Below, piece by piece: positions 17,763 through 25,597 of a stretch of 64,000 nt of DNA. The position numbers and the translations under genes were made by a program. Position 1 is the stretch's first letter, and every line of letters begins with the position of its first letter. Source of the DNA: Paludibaculum fermentans_A (GTDB taxonomy: Bacteria; Acidobacteriota; Terriglobia; Bryobacterales; Bryobacteraceae); the NCBI RefSeq assembly GCF_051172195.1, contig NZ_JBPJAQ010000005.1, positions 124,001 to 188,000 on the forward strand, in the 5' to 3' direction. The notes beneath the pieces are model-generated. The model did not search any database and was not told where the DNA came from. It saw nothing but the letters and a program-made list of their open reading frames with translations.

Positions 17763-18101
17763 ATGGGAGCACCAAAGAAAACACCTGAACTGCTGCCCGG
17801 AACCCTCGACCTGCTGATTCTGAGGGCGCTGGTAGCGGGCGAAATGCATGGGTACGGCATCGCTTCGCGATTGAAGCGTGTCTCTGATGATGTGCTGCAA
17901 GTGGGCGAGAGCTCCCTCTATCCGGCGTTACAGCGGCTGCTGCTGAATGGCTGGGTGAAGGCGGAATGGGGGGCGTCGGAGAACAATCGCAGGGCGCGAT
18001 TCTACTCGTTGACGGCCGCAGGAAAGAAGCAGCTCGCGGCGGAGCGCGAGGAGTTCTCGCGTGTGATCGAGGCGATTCAAAAGGTCCTGAACATGGCATG
18101 A
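17763..18101 (+). CDS. PadR-family transcriptional regulator
   Basis: 112 residues. The winged-helix PadR signature is complete: LLPGTLDLLILRALVAGEMHGYGI split over residues 10-33, then VGESSLYPALQRLLLNGWV, then RRARFYSLTAAGKKQL. PadR proteins usually repress the gene next to them. Here the stop overlaps the ATG of an ADOP permease by four bases (ATGA), so the regulator and permease are translationally coupled. The AT-richer promoter region just upstream is the likely operator, allowing autoregulation. Confidence 0.93.
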   Translation: MGAPKKTPELLPGTLDLLILRALVAGEMHGYGIASRLKRVSDDVLQVGESSLYPALQRLLLNGWVKAEWGASENNRRARFYSLTAAGKKQLAAEREEFSRVIEAIQKVLNMA

Positions 18102-20758
18102 ACCGCTCATTTGAGACGTTGCTCACCCGAGCCTGGAACCGGTTGTTGTTTCGATGGCGGCGTGACCGGCTTGAGCAGGAGTTGCAGGAAGAGATCTCGT
18201 TTCACCTAGACCAGATAGAGACAGAACTGCACGGCGAAGGACTGGAGCCGGGATTGGTGTGGGCGCAGAGCCGCCAGCGGATAGGAAATTTCACACTGGC
18301 CAGGGAGGAATGCCGCGGCATGTGGAGCTTCATGAGTATTGAGCGATTGCTGCAGGATCTGCGGTACGCGCTCCGCATGTATGCGCGCACCCCGGTGTTC
18401 ACTGCGATTTCGGTGGTTTCGCTGGCGCTGGGCATTGGCGGGAATGCGGCCATGTTCAGCCTGGTGAATGCACTACTGGTTCGCCCGTTGCCTTATGCCC
18501 AACCGGAAAATCTGATTCGGATCACAGGGACATATCCGCGTGCGGCGGTGCCGCTGTTTCGAGAGCGATCGCGAGCGATGCAGATTGCCGCGGTGAGCGT
18601 CGGGTCTGAGCTGAACCTGGCGGGCCAGGGGCCGGCGATCCGCGTGACCGGAAGCAGCGCGTCTCCGAATTTTCTATCCGTGCTGGGCGTATCGGTGGAG
18701 AGGGGCAGGCAGTTCAGGCCGGAAGACGAGTCGCCCGGGCGGGGCAACGTGGTCATCCTGAGCCACTCCTTATGGAAAGGCCTATTCGGAGGCGACCCGT
18801 TGGTGGTGGGCCGGATGATTCGATTGAACGGGGTCGACCGCGAGATTGTGGGCATTCTGCCGGCAGGATTCAGTTATCCATCGGCCAGCGTCCAGCTATG
18901 GATTCCGATGCGGCTGGATCCAACGAACTTCGTGGAGTACTGGGGCACAGAGTACATGCCCCTGGTGGCACGCCTGCGCCAGGGGGCCACGATGAGCGAG
19001 GCGCAAGGGGAAGTGAGGAGGCTGGTCACTGAGCTGAGAGGCATTTTCCCGTTCGCCATGGCGCGTGACTGGAATGCCGATTCCACGGTCATTCCGCTGC
19101 AGCAGGACATTGTCGGCGATGTGCGGGGCAAGCTGATCATTCTGCTTTCGGCCGTGGGGCTGGTATTGCTGATCGCCTGCGCCAATGTAGCGAGTTTGCT
19201 GCTGGCGCGGGCCACGACACGGCGTAAGGAACTGGCGCTGCGTGCAGCTTTGGGCGCCAGCCGCGGGCGGATCGTGCGGCAATTGCTGACCGAGAGTGTC
19301 GGCCTTGCCTTCACGGGCGCCGGGTTGGGGATCCTGGTGGGAGCGGGCGGACTCACCGTCTTCAAGGCAATGTTGCCAGCGTCGCTGCCGGGGTTGACGG
19401 AGGCTGTGATCGATTGGCAGATCGTGGCGGCGATCAGTGGGCTGGCTCTGCTGACTGGCCTGGCGGCGGGGATTGCGCCCGCGTTGAGCGCGTATCAGGT
19501 CAACGTGACGGAGACGATCAAGACGGGCAGCCAGCGCTCGACCTCAGGCTTCTGGACGCGGATGAGAGGGGTGATCATCGCCGGTGAAGTCGCGCTGACG
19601 CTGGTGCTGCTGGTGAGCGCCGGACTGCTGATGAGGAGCCTGTACAAGCTGACGGATGTGAAACCGGGGTTCGATGCGGAGCGTGTAGTGACGGTGCAGG
19701 TGAGCCCCAATGGGTCGTTATGCGCGCAACGGGCATTGTGCATTGCGCTGTACGATCAACTGCTGCAACGCTCGAGGGCCGTTGCCGGGGTAAGAGAAAC
19801 GGCCGTTGCCAATTCGGTCCCGCTGGATGGCCAACTGCCCACGATTCCGGTGGTCGTGGACGGACGAGCGAACACGAACGATCATCCCGCCGACATGCTG
19901 CTGCTGGGCGCTGTGAGTGCGGGTTATCTGGAGATGATGCGTATCCCACTTGTGGCCGGGCGTTACCTGACGCAGTCCGATGGAGCGAACTCCGGTAGTG
20001 TGGCGGTGCTTTCGGCGGCCGCGGCGAAACATCTCTGGCCGATGGAGTACGCCATTGGGAAGCATATCCGGCCGGCGGGCAGCAAGCAGTGGCGCACCGT
20101 GGTTGGTGTTGTGGGTGATGTGCGTCATGCAACGCTGAGCAAAGGGCTTCCGGATTGGATCCAGGGGGCGATTTACCTGCCCTACCCACAGGCGGAGACA
20201 GAGGACGGCAAGCTGCCGGCGGCGATGACGCTGGTGGCAAAAGTGGACACGTACGACGGGCCGACGCGAGCCCACCTGCGGCAACTGGCAGTGGACCTCG
20301 ACCCCAACGTGCCGGTGGGTCAAATCCACATCCTGAAGGAGATGGTCTCGGAGTCGATCTCGGATTTCCGTTCGATGATGCAGGTGTTCCTCAGTTTTGC
20401 GGGCGCGGCCATTGTGCTGGCGGCCGTGGGGATCTATGGCTTGATGTCCTATTGGGTGAGCCAGCGGATGTACGAGATCGGTTTGCGGGTGGCGATTGGA
20501 GCAACACGCGGGCAGATTGTTTCGATGATCCTGGCCCAGGGGCTGAGGGTCTCCTTATACGGAGTTGCCGGCGGCATCCTGACCGCAATGGCCCTCACAC
20601 GCTTTCTGGGCGCGCTGCTGTATGGCGTGGCGGCAACCGACTCGCTGACATTCGCGTTAGTCACGGCCTTGGTGCTGGGCGTGGCGATGTTGGCCGCGGC
20701 GTTTCCGGCGTGGAGAGCGGCGCGGATCGATCCGGTGAAATCGCTGCGAGCAGATTGA
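18098..20758 (+). CDS. ADOP-family ABC transporter permease (MacB/FtsX-like)
   Basis: 886 residues; the start overlaps the padR stop. Residues about 1-70 are the ADOP-specific soluble N-terminus (RDRLEQELQEEISFHLDQ). A first membrane helix sits near SVVSLALGIGGNAAMFSLV. A MacB-like periplasmic domain follows, then three FtsX helices (LLSAVGLVLLIACANVASLL), then a second copy of the periplasmic plus FtsX unit ending in AFPAWRAARIDPVKSLRAD. No ATPase gene is adjacent, as is usual for this acidobacterial family (TIGR03434). A role in export or antimicrobial resistance is often supposed but not shown. Confidence 0.92.
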   Translation: MNRSFETLLTRAWNRLLFRWRRDRLEQELQEEISFHLDQIETELHGEGLEPGLVWAQSRQRIGNFTLAREECRGMWSFMSIERLLQDLRYALRMYARTPVFTAISVVSLALGIGGNAAMFSLVNALLVRPLPYAQPENLIRITGTYPRAAVPLFRERSRAMQIAAVSVGSELNLAGQGPAIRVTGSSASPNFLSVLGVSVERGRQFRPEDESPGRGNVVILSHSLWKGLFGGDPLVVGRMIRLNGVDREIVGILPAGFSYPSASVQLWIPMRLDPTNFVEYWGTEYMPLVARLRQGATMSEAQGEVRRLVTELRGIFPFAMARDWNADSTVIPLQQDIVGDVRGKLIILLSAVGLVLLIACANVASLLLARATTRRKELALRAALGASRGRIVRQLLTESVGLAFTGAGLGILVGAGGLTVFKAMLPASLPGLTEAVIDWQIVAAISGLALLTGLAAGIAPALSAYQVNVTETIKTGSQRSTSGFWTRMRGVIIAGEVALTLVLLVSAGLLMRSLYKLTDVKPGFDAERVVTVQVSPNGSLCAQRALCIALYDQLLQRSRAVAGVRETAVANSVPLDGQLPTIPVVVDGRANTNDHPADMLLLGAVSAGYLEMMRIPLVAGRYLTQSDGANSGSVAVLSAAAAKHLWPMEYAIGKHIRPAGSKQWRTVVGVVGDVRHATLSKGLPDWIQGAIYLPYPQAETEDGKLPAAMTLVAKVDTYDGPTRAHLRQLAVDLDPNVPVGQIHILKEMVSESISDFRSMMQVFLSFAGAAIVLAAVGIYGLMSYWVSQRMYEIGLRVAIGATRGQIVSMILAQGLRVSLYGVAGGILTAMALTRFLGALLYGVAATDSLTFALVTALVLGVAMLAAAFPAWRAARIDPVKSLRAD

Positions 20759-20845
20759 CGGCTCAGCGCCGCGGGCCGTTTTTCTGGTGGCTGGCGCAAT
20801 AAACGGGCTTTGGATCCGTTCTCCTGACTTAGCGGGAGCGACGCC

Positions 20846-23401
20846 ATGACTTTGCCTGAAACAGTGATCCACGACCTGCGGTATGGCCTGCGGATGCTGC
20901 GCCGCTCACCGGGCACCACGATTGTCACAGTTCTGGTGCTGGCGGCGGGTATCGGAGTGAGCACAGCCGTGTTCACAGGCTACAAGGCTATGGTCGCGCG
21001 CCCCCTGGATGCCCGTGCGCCAGAAGAGATGGCAAATATCGCCCTGAAGCGAGATTCTTCCGCGCCGCAGTATACCTTCAGTTACCCCGATTACGAGGTG
21101 CTGCGGGACTCGCTGCACTGCTTCAGCGGGCTGGTGGCCGTGCGTCCGGCGCACCTGGTGTATTCCGCGGTGAGCGGTGCGCGGAAAGAGCGGACTACGA
21201 GTCCGGGCGGTGCGCTGGGGCAACTCGGGCTGCTGCGGCAAGGCGTAGGCAGCGCGGAGACCGCAACCGTCTTCATGGTCTCGGAGAACTACTTCCGAGT
21301 TCTTGGCGTTAGCCTTCTGCAGGGCCGAGGGTTCGAGACGATGGGGCCCACCGAACTGGCGGCCACTCCACCTGTGCTGCTGAGTGAGAACTACTGGCAG
21401 CGGCGGTTTGGAGGAGACCTGTCGGCGATCGGCAGGACGGTCTATCTCAACGGCGCGGCCTTCACCATCACCGGGATCACGCCGCGCGATTTCGTGGGTA
21501 CGAACATTGGGGCGCCGGCCTTCTGGCTGCCATTGAGCGCCGAACCATTGGTACATGGCGACCCGCAATGGCTGCTCAATCGGGAGGAGCAGCCCTACAG
21601 GCTCTTCGGCCGCCTGGCGCCGGGCGTCACAGTAGCGGGGGCGGAGGCCGAGGTTACAGCGGCAGCGGAACATCTTCGCTCGCTTCATCCCGTGCGATCG
21701 GCCTGGGGGAAGCCAGCCAAGGCGCTCGTATGGCCGGGTTCTCCGTTCCCTCTTCCGCTGCGGGAATTTGGTGGGCTGATGCTGGCCACGATTCTCGTGC
21801 TGGCCGCGGCGGGGATGGTCCTGGTGGTGGCCAGCGCGAACGTGGGGAGCCTGCAACTGGCGCGGTCGCGAGCGCGGGAGAACGAGATGCGAACGCGGCT
21901 GTCACTGGGGGCGAGCCGGTCGCGCCTGGTCCGGCAGATGATCACGGAAAGCGCCTTGATCGGCGTGCTGGCCGGCGCGCTGGCGCTGGTGCTGACCCAG
22001 GTGATGTTGCGGCAGGCGGCCGCGGTGATGGCCAACGCAGTGCCTGGGGAATACGGGGGCCTGGTGTTCCACGTCACTCCCGACCTGCAGATTTTTGCTT
22101 TTGTTTGTGCGGTTTCACTGGCGGCCGGGATGCTGTCCGGATTGGCACCGGCGATGGAAGGTTCGCGGTTCGGACTCAGCTCCGGCACTCGGGGAGGAAC
22201 ATCCTCGTCGCGCAGCCGACGCCTGCAGGATTCGCTGGTCGTCGCGCAGGTCGCGCTATCGCTGGTGCTGGTCGCCGCCGCCAACATGGCCATTCGGAGC
22301 TCTGTGCGCTCTGTCACCATCGACACAGGTTATGAGAGCGAGCAGGTTCTCGCACTGACCGTGCAGTACCCGGAGACATTGAAATACTCGGCTCCGCAGA
22401 AACACCTTATTACTGAGGAGTTGCGCAGACGGCTGGCCAGTCTGCCAGGAGTCGCGAGCATCACCAGCGCGAAGACGCCAGTGGATGCGGGCTACCGGAC
22501 CGTCGCGGCCACGCTGGAGCCCAGTTCGAACCAGTCGATTCTGCACTACACCCGAGTGGAGCCGAACTACTTCGAGACTCTCTCCATTCCTTTCCAACGG
22601 GGCAGCAGCCTGGCGAAGCAAGGGTCACGCGGGGTGATTCTCAGCGAGTCGGCCGCCGAAGCACTGTGGCCTGGCCAGAATCCGGTGGGCCGAAGCCTGC
22701 GCCCGGGGCCAGTTGACGACCGCCGCCACAATGCGGACGACCTGGTGGCGAACGGTCCGGCCTACACGGTGTTGGGTGTGGTTCGCGACACGCGCGCGGT
22801 GGAGTTCCGTCCGAGCGATTCACAACGGATCTACATCGCCCTGCCAGAGGAGGAGATCAGGAACTACCCGATTCTGGTGCGCACCCGAATCGCGCCGGCA
22901 CAGTTGATCCGCGCCATAGACTCGCTGTTCGCTTCAGTGGACCCGAACCTGATGGCGGACTGCTCCACGCTGGCGGAGATGCAACACCAGACGGCGCCGT
23001 TCATAGTGGCTGCCCTGACCGCGCTGGTCGCCTCTTCGATTGGGCTGGTGGCCCTGCTGCTGGCACTGCTGGGGATCTGGAGCACGGTGAGTTATATCGT
23101 TGTCTTGCGCACGCGGGAAGTGGGCATTCGCATGGCGATGGGGGCGCAGCGGAAGGATGTGCTGCAACTGATCCTGAAGGAGAGCGTCCGGCCGATTGTA
23201 GGCGGGCTGGCGGCTGGTTTATTGCTGGCAGCGGCCGGTTCTTACTCGGCGCGCGGGCTGCTGTATGGAATGAACGGCATCGACTGGGTAGCCCTGGCGG
23301 TGGATTCGATGGGGTTCCTGACCATCGGGCTGCTGGCGTGCTACCCACCGGCGTGGCGGGCGACGCGCGTGGATCCGCAGGTGGCGCTGCGGCATGAGTG
23401 A
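20846..23401 (+). CDS. ADOP-family ABC transporter permease, lacking the N-terminal soluble domain
   Basis: 851 residues, 87 bases after the first ADOP gene. It begins directly at the membrane unit (IHDLRYGLRMLRRSPGTTIV), so the helical N-terminal domain of its neighbour is absent. Two MacB periplasmic plus FtsX units are visible, with VVASANVGSLQLARSRARE and ALLLALLGIWSTVSYIVVLR, ending in PPAWRATRVDPQVALRHE. It may pair with the upstream permease as a heterodimer, but each chain alone already has both halves. Confidence 0.9.
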   Translation: MTLPETVIHDLRYGLRMLRRSPGTTIVTVLVLAAGIGVSTAVFTGYKAMVARPLDARAPEEMANIALKRDSSAPQYTFSYPDYEVLRDSLHCFSGLVAVRPAHLVYSAVSGARKERTTSPGGALGQLGLLRQGVGSAETATVFMVSENYFRVLGVSLLQGRGFETMGPTELAATPPVLLSENYWQRRFGGDLSAIGRTVYLNGAAFTITGITPRDFVGTNIGAPAFWLPLSAEPLVHGDPQWLLNREEQPYRLFGRLAPGVTVAGAEAEVTAAAEHLRSLHPVRSAWGKPAKALVWPGSPFPLPLREFGGLMLATILVLAAAGMVLVVASANVGSLQLARSRARENEMRTRLSLGASRSRLVRQMITESALIGVLAGALALVLTQVMLRQAAAVMANAVPGEYGGLVFHVTPDLQIFAFVCAVSLAAGMLSGLAPAMEGSRFGLSSGTRGGTSSSRSRRLQDSLVVAQVALSLVLVAAANMAIRSSVRSVTIDTGYESEQVLALTVQYPETLKYSAPQKHLITEELRRRLASLPGVASITSAKTPVDAGYRTVAATLEPSSNQSILHYTRVEPNYFETLSIPFQRGSSLAKQGSRGVILSESAAEALWPGQNPVGRSLRPGPVDDRRHNADDLVANGPAYTVLGVVRDTRAVEFRPSDSQRIYIALPEEEIRNYPILVRTRIAPAQLIRAIDSLFASVDPNLMADCSTLAEMQHQTAPFIVAALTALVASSIGLVALLLALLGIWSTVSYIVVLRTREVGIRMAMGAQRKDVLQLILKESVRPIVGGLAAGLLLAAAGSYSARGLLYGMNGIDWVALAVDSMGFLTIGLLACYPPAWRATRVDPQVALRHE

Positions 23402-23418
23402 GTGCCGCCCGGTTTGGA

Positions 23419-24117
23419 TCAATAGTGCGGGCGGCCGAGAAGAGCGCGTTCCATTGAACCGGTAGCCGGTTCGCAGGTGACGTCCTTCTGACGGTCAGGG
23501 TGGATGCGAAAGGGCCCGTAACATAAGCGCCCCAACACGGCTCCGGGCCGGAGGTACCAACTCGCCCAGGACAGCGGCGAGTCACCGTTGGCATCCAGGG
23601 CATCAGTCTTGGCGCCGGCGGCCAGCAGGTTGCGGATGTCTTCCTCGTTGCCGAAAGCGGCCGCACGATGCAGGGCGGTTTCCCCTTTGGTCCGGCAATC
23701 CCGCATGAAGCCACCAGTTTCGCGGCCCGGGATCGTTGTGCGATTCGGGTCGGCGCCGCGAGAGAGGAGGAGCTTGACCACGGTGGAGTATTTCCAACGG
23801 TTGGTCTTGGACAGGGCGGCATGCAGCGGGGTTTCGCCTGTCTCCGGCAGTGCCTGATTGACGTCGGCTCCGTTCTCGATGAGGTATTCGCAGAGCCGCC
23901 AGTGCCCGTGAAAGCAGGCGCCATTCAGATCGAGATTATCGCCGAGGGAGGCTAGCGACGCACCGCTGGCGACAAGGAACCGGATGGCGCTGACGTCGCC
24001 GTAGTAGGCACACCATTGCAGCAAGGAGTGGCCATCCGCAATGGCTGTTGGCGGATTGCCCTGCGCGACATATTCAAACACCAGATCAGTGCGGCCGTCG
24101 GCGATTCGCTGCAGCAT
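23419..24117 (-). CDS. Ankyrin-repeat protein
   Basis: 232 residues from the ATG at 24117 (the frame stays open to 24690, but that part overlaps the divergent gene and reads as non-coding). At least four ankyrin units: SLLQWCAYYGDVSAIRFLVA, DLNGACFHGHWRLCEYLIEN, TPLHAALSKTNRWKYSTVVK, and ALHRAAAFGNEEDIRNLLAA. It is a protein-binding scaffold, probably cytosolic. No ribosome-binding site is obvious. It converges on the ADOP operon with 17 bases between the stops. Confidence 0.85.
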   Translation of the reverse strand: MLQRIADGRTDLVFEYVAQGNPPTAIADGHSLLQWCAYYGDVSAIRFLVASGASLASLGDNLDLNGACFHGHWRLCEYLIENGADVNQALPETGETPLHAALSKTNRWKYSTVVKLLLSRGADPNRTTIPGRETGGFMRDCRTKGETALHRAAAFGNEEDIRNLLAAGAKTDALDANGDSPLSWASWYLRPGAVLGRLCYGPFRIHPDRQKDVTCEPATGSMERALLGRPHY

Positions 24118-24237
24118 GGGGACAGGATAGCTGACGGCGGTGGTGTGCCGGAATTGGGATGGCTGGCGAACGGGTTTAACTCCAGCAAAATGCGCGCCCC
24201 GGTGCAGGTTGCGAGGCTGCGCTACAATTTCGGGCAA

Positions 24238-24846
24238 ATGCTTCACAACTGGTTGTTCGCACTCGGGCATGCGGCACTTCTCCTGTTTGGTGAGTGCGTG
24301 TACATTGAGACCCGCTACAGCGATGTGGAGATTATCGCGACAGACCTGGAGGGTGTGCGGCTGTCCAATGTCGAGGTTGAGTTTTATGAACCCGAGTCCG
24401 GCGCCCTGCGACAGAAGTCGAACTCCGTCGTGACGCGGGTGCTGTATGGCAAGTACCACCTGCGCATCTACTCTGGCGGGTTTCACTCCGCGTGGCGCGA
24501 AGTGAATATCGACCAGCAGACCCTGAGGGTGCGGGTAGATCTCGAGTTTCGAGACCAGGGCTGTCTGACCACGCACGCGGACATCGGCGGCCGGGTAGTT
24601 CGCGACGGCAGGCAGGGAGAGCTCTGGGTGAAAGTTGTACCATTGCGCGGGGTCGGCGGGGGTGAGGCGCGAGTCGCTGAGACGGGTCATTTCCTGATTT
24701 CAGGCCTGAATCACACGACGTACCTGCTGACCGTGATGCAGGACGAAACGGTGTTGCACCAGCAGGTGGTGAAGACATTTCCGGACGAAGGGAAGCGCGC
24801 GGCCAAGCTGGTGATTGCGCTGGACAACGCGGCGCGCCGCCAGTAG
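24238..24846 (+). CDS. Exported beta-rich protein of unknown function
   Basis: 202 residues from the ATG at 24238, which opens a signal-like segment (MLHNWLFALGHAALLLFGECV). The mature part looks like two beta-sandwich halves. The first, VEIIATDLEGVRLSNVEVEF, resembles a transthyretin-like or carboxypeptidase-regulatory fold. The second, HADIGGRVVRDGRQGELWVK, has the same character. Such domains are common appendages in acidobacterial exported proteins and bind carbohydrate or protein. No enzyme motif is visible. Confidence 0.65.
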   Translation: MLHNWLFALGHAALLLFGECVYIETRYSDVEIIATDLEGVRLSNVEVEFYEPESGALRQKSNSVVTRVLYGKYHLRIYSGGFHSAWREVNIDQQTLRVRVDLEFRDQGCLTTHADIGGRVVRDGRQGELWVKVVPLRGVGGGEARVAETGHFLISGLNHTTYLLTVMQDETVLHQQVVKTFPDEGKRAAKLVIALDNAARRQ

Positions 24847-24860
24847 CCGGCCCAGAAACC

Positions 24861-24872
24861 GTACAATTGTAC
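24861..24872. promoter_or_regulatory. Perfect 12-base palindrome
   Basis: GTACAATTGTAC, fifteen bases after the stop of the exported beta-rich protein and about 36 bases upstream of a possible promoter for the DUF2934 gene. Its dyad symmetry and low GC in a GC-rich background make it a candidate operator. No regulator is assigned. Confidence 0.35.
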
Positions 24873-24896
24873 TTGGATTAAAGCTCATCCCTTCGC

Positions 24897-24925
24897 TTGC
24901 ATATTGGCAGGAACCGCCGCATAAT
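24897..24925 (+). promoter_or_regulatory. Possible promoter of the DUF2934 gene
   Basis: TTGCAT at 24897-24902, a 17-base spacer, CATAAT at 24920-24925. The -10 matches five of six consensus bases, the -35 only three. Transcription from near 24932 would give a leader of about 170 bases. Confidence 0.35.
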
Positions 24926-24970
24926 CGGGCCAGCGCATAGGGCCTCAGTACTATTCGGGCCATTCCAAAT

Positions 24971-25088
24971 GGCGCACAATTCCGCGATTTTGCGGACGTG
25001 TGCCGCTCCGGGTTCTTACAGATATCAATCAGGTTGAAAGCCGCCAGACCTATGGGTGACCCTTGCCGGGCCCCGACGCTGGGCTTTC
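24971..25088 (+). ncRNA. Predicted structured 5' leader upstream of the DUF2934 gene
   Basis: Two stem-loops can be drawn by eye. Stem 1: GGCGCAC (24971-24977) pairs with GTGTGCC (24998-25004), and inside it CCGC (24982-24985) pairs with GCGG (992-995 of the same thousand), loop GATTTT. Stem 2: GAAAGCC (25036-25042) pairs with GGCTTTC (25082-25088), enclosing a GGG/CCC mini-hairpin at 25054-25062. The ribosome-binding site GGAGG follows at once at 25091. This layout fits a cis-acting RNA, but I do not recognise a known riboswitch class. Confidence 0.4.
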
Positions 25089-25100
25089 GGGGAGGCGACC

Positions 25101-25460
25101 ATGTCAAGCTCCGCAAGAATGGCTCTTGTCTCTAATGCCGTACGTGAACCCGTCCCGCCGGCCAGGCGGGAGGGGCCGACAGAAAGTGAAATCGCCGCGC
25201 TGGCTTATCAGCTTTGGGTGGCCAAGGGGTGTCCCCTCGGAACCAACCGGGAAGACTGGCTGCAGGCGGAGGCCCTGCTGAATGCGGTATTTGCGGCAAT
25301 CAGCCAGGATTCACCGAATGATCCGATGACCGTCCAGTTCGACAGCCGAGGCGAAGCAGAGATACTGGCCGAGCTCCTATTGGATGGACACTGGGAGGTC
25401 TGGGAGCGGGAATGGGGCGGTGCACGATGGATCCCTGACTCGCGACACTTCGCTGGTTGA
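25101..25460 (+). CDS. DUF2934-domain protein
   Basis: 119 residues from the ATG at 25101, with GGAGG at 25091-25095. The middle, IAALAYQLWVAKGCPLGTNR then EDWLQAEALL, is a DUF2934 motif, a short helical domain common in soil and plant-associated bacteria. The C-terminal third (EAEILAELLLDGHWEVWERE) is not part of that domain. The function is unknown; DUF2934 genes are sometimes near stress genes. It is preceded by the predicted leader. Confidence 0.7.
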   Translation: MSSSARMALVSNAVREPVPPARREGPTESEIAALAYQLWVAKGCPLGTNREDWLQAEALLNAVFAAISQDSPNDPMTVQFDSRGEAEILAELLLDGHWEVWEREWGGARWIPDSRHFAG

Positions 25461-25597
25461 GGCGGCAGGCCGCAGGGCGTGCCTGTCCCTGAACGGATAT
25501 GCTCGCCTGAGCGGGTGGTCTTGCCAGACCAGTTTGTCCCAAAGGCCATTTCCACCCGAAGGGATAGTGCGAATTGGATCAGCGGCAAAGCTGCGCG

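Noticed and set aside
24971..25088. Known riboswitch (cyclic-di-GMP class I) in the DUF2934 leader
   Set aside because: AAAGCC and a GCCGGG are present but the GGxAAACC and tetraloop-receptor parts of the class are not seen; kept only as an unassigned structure.
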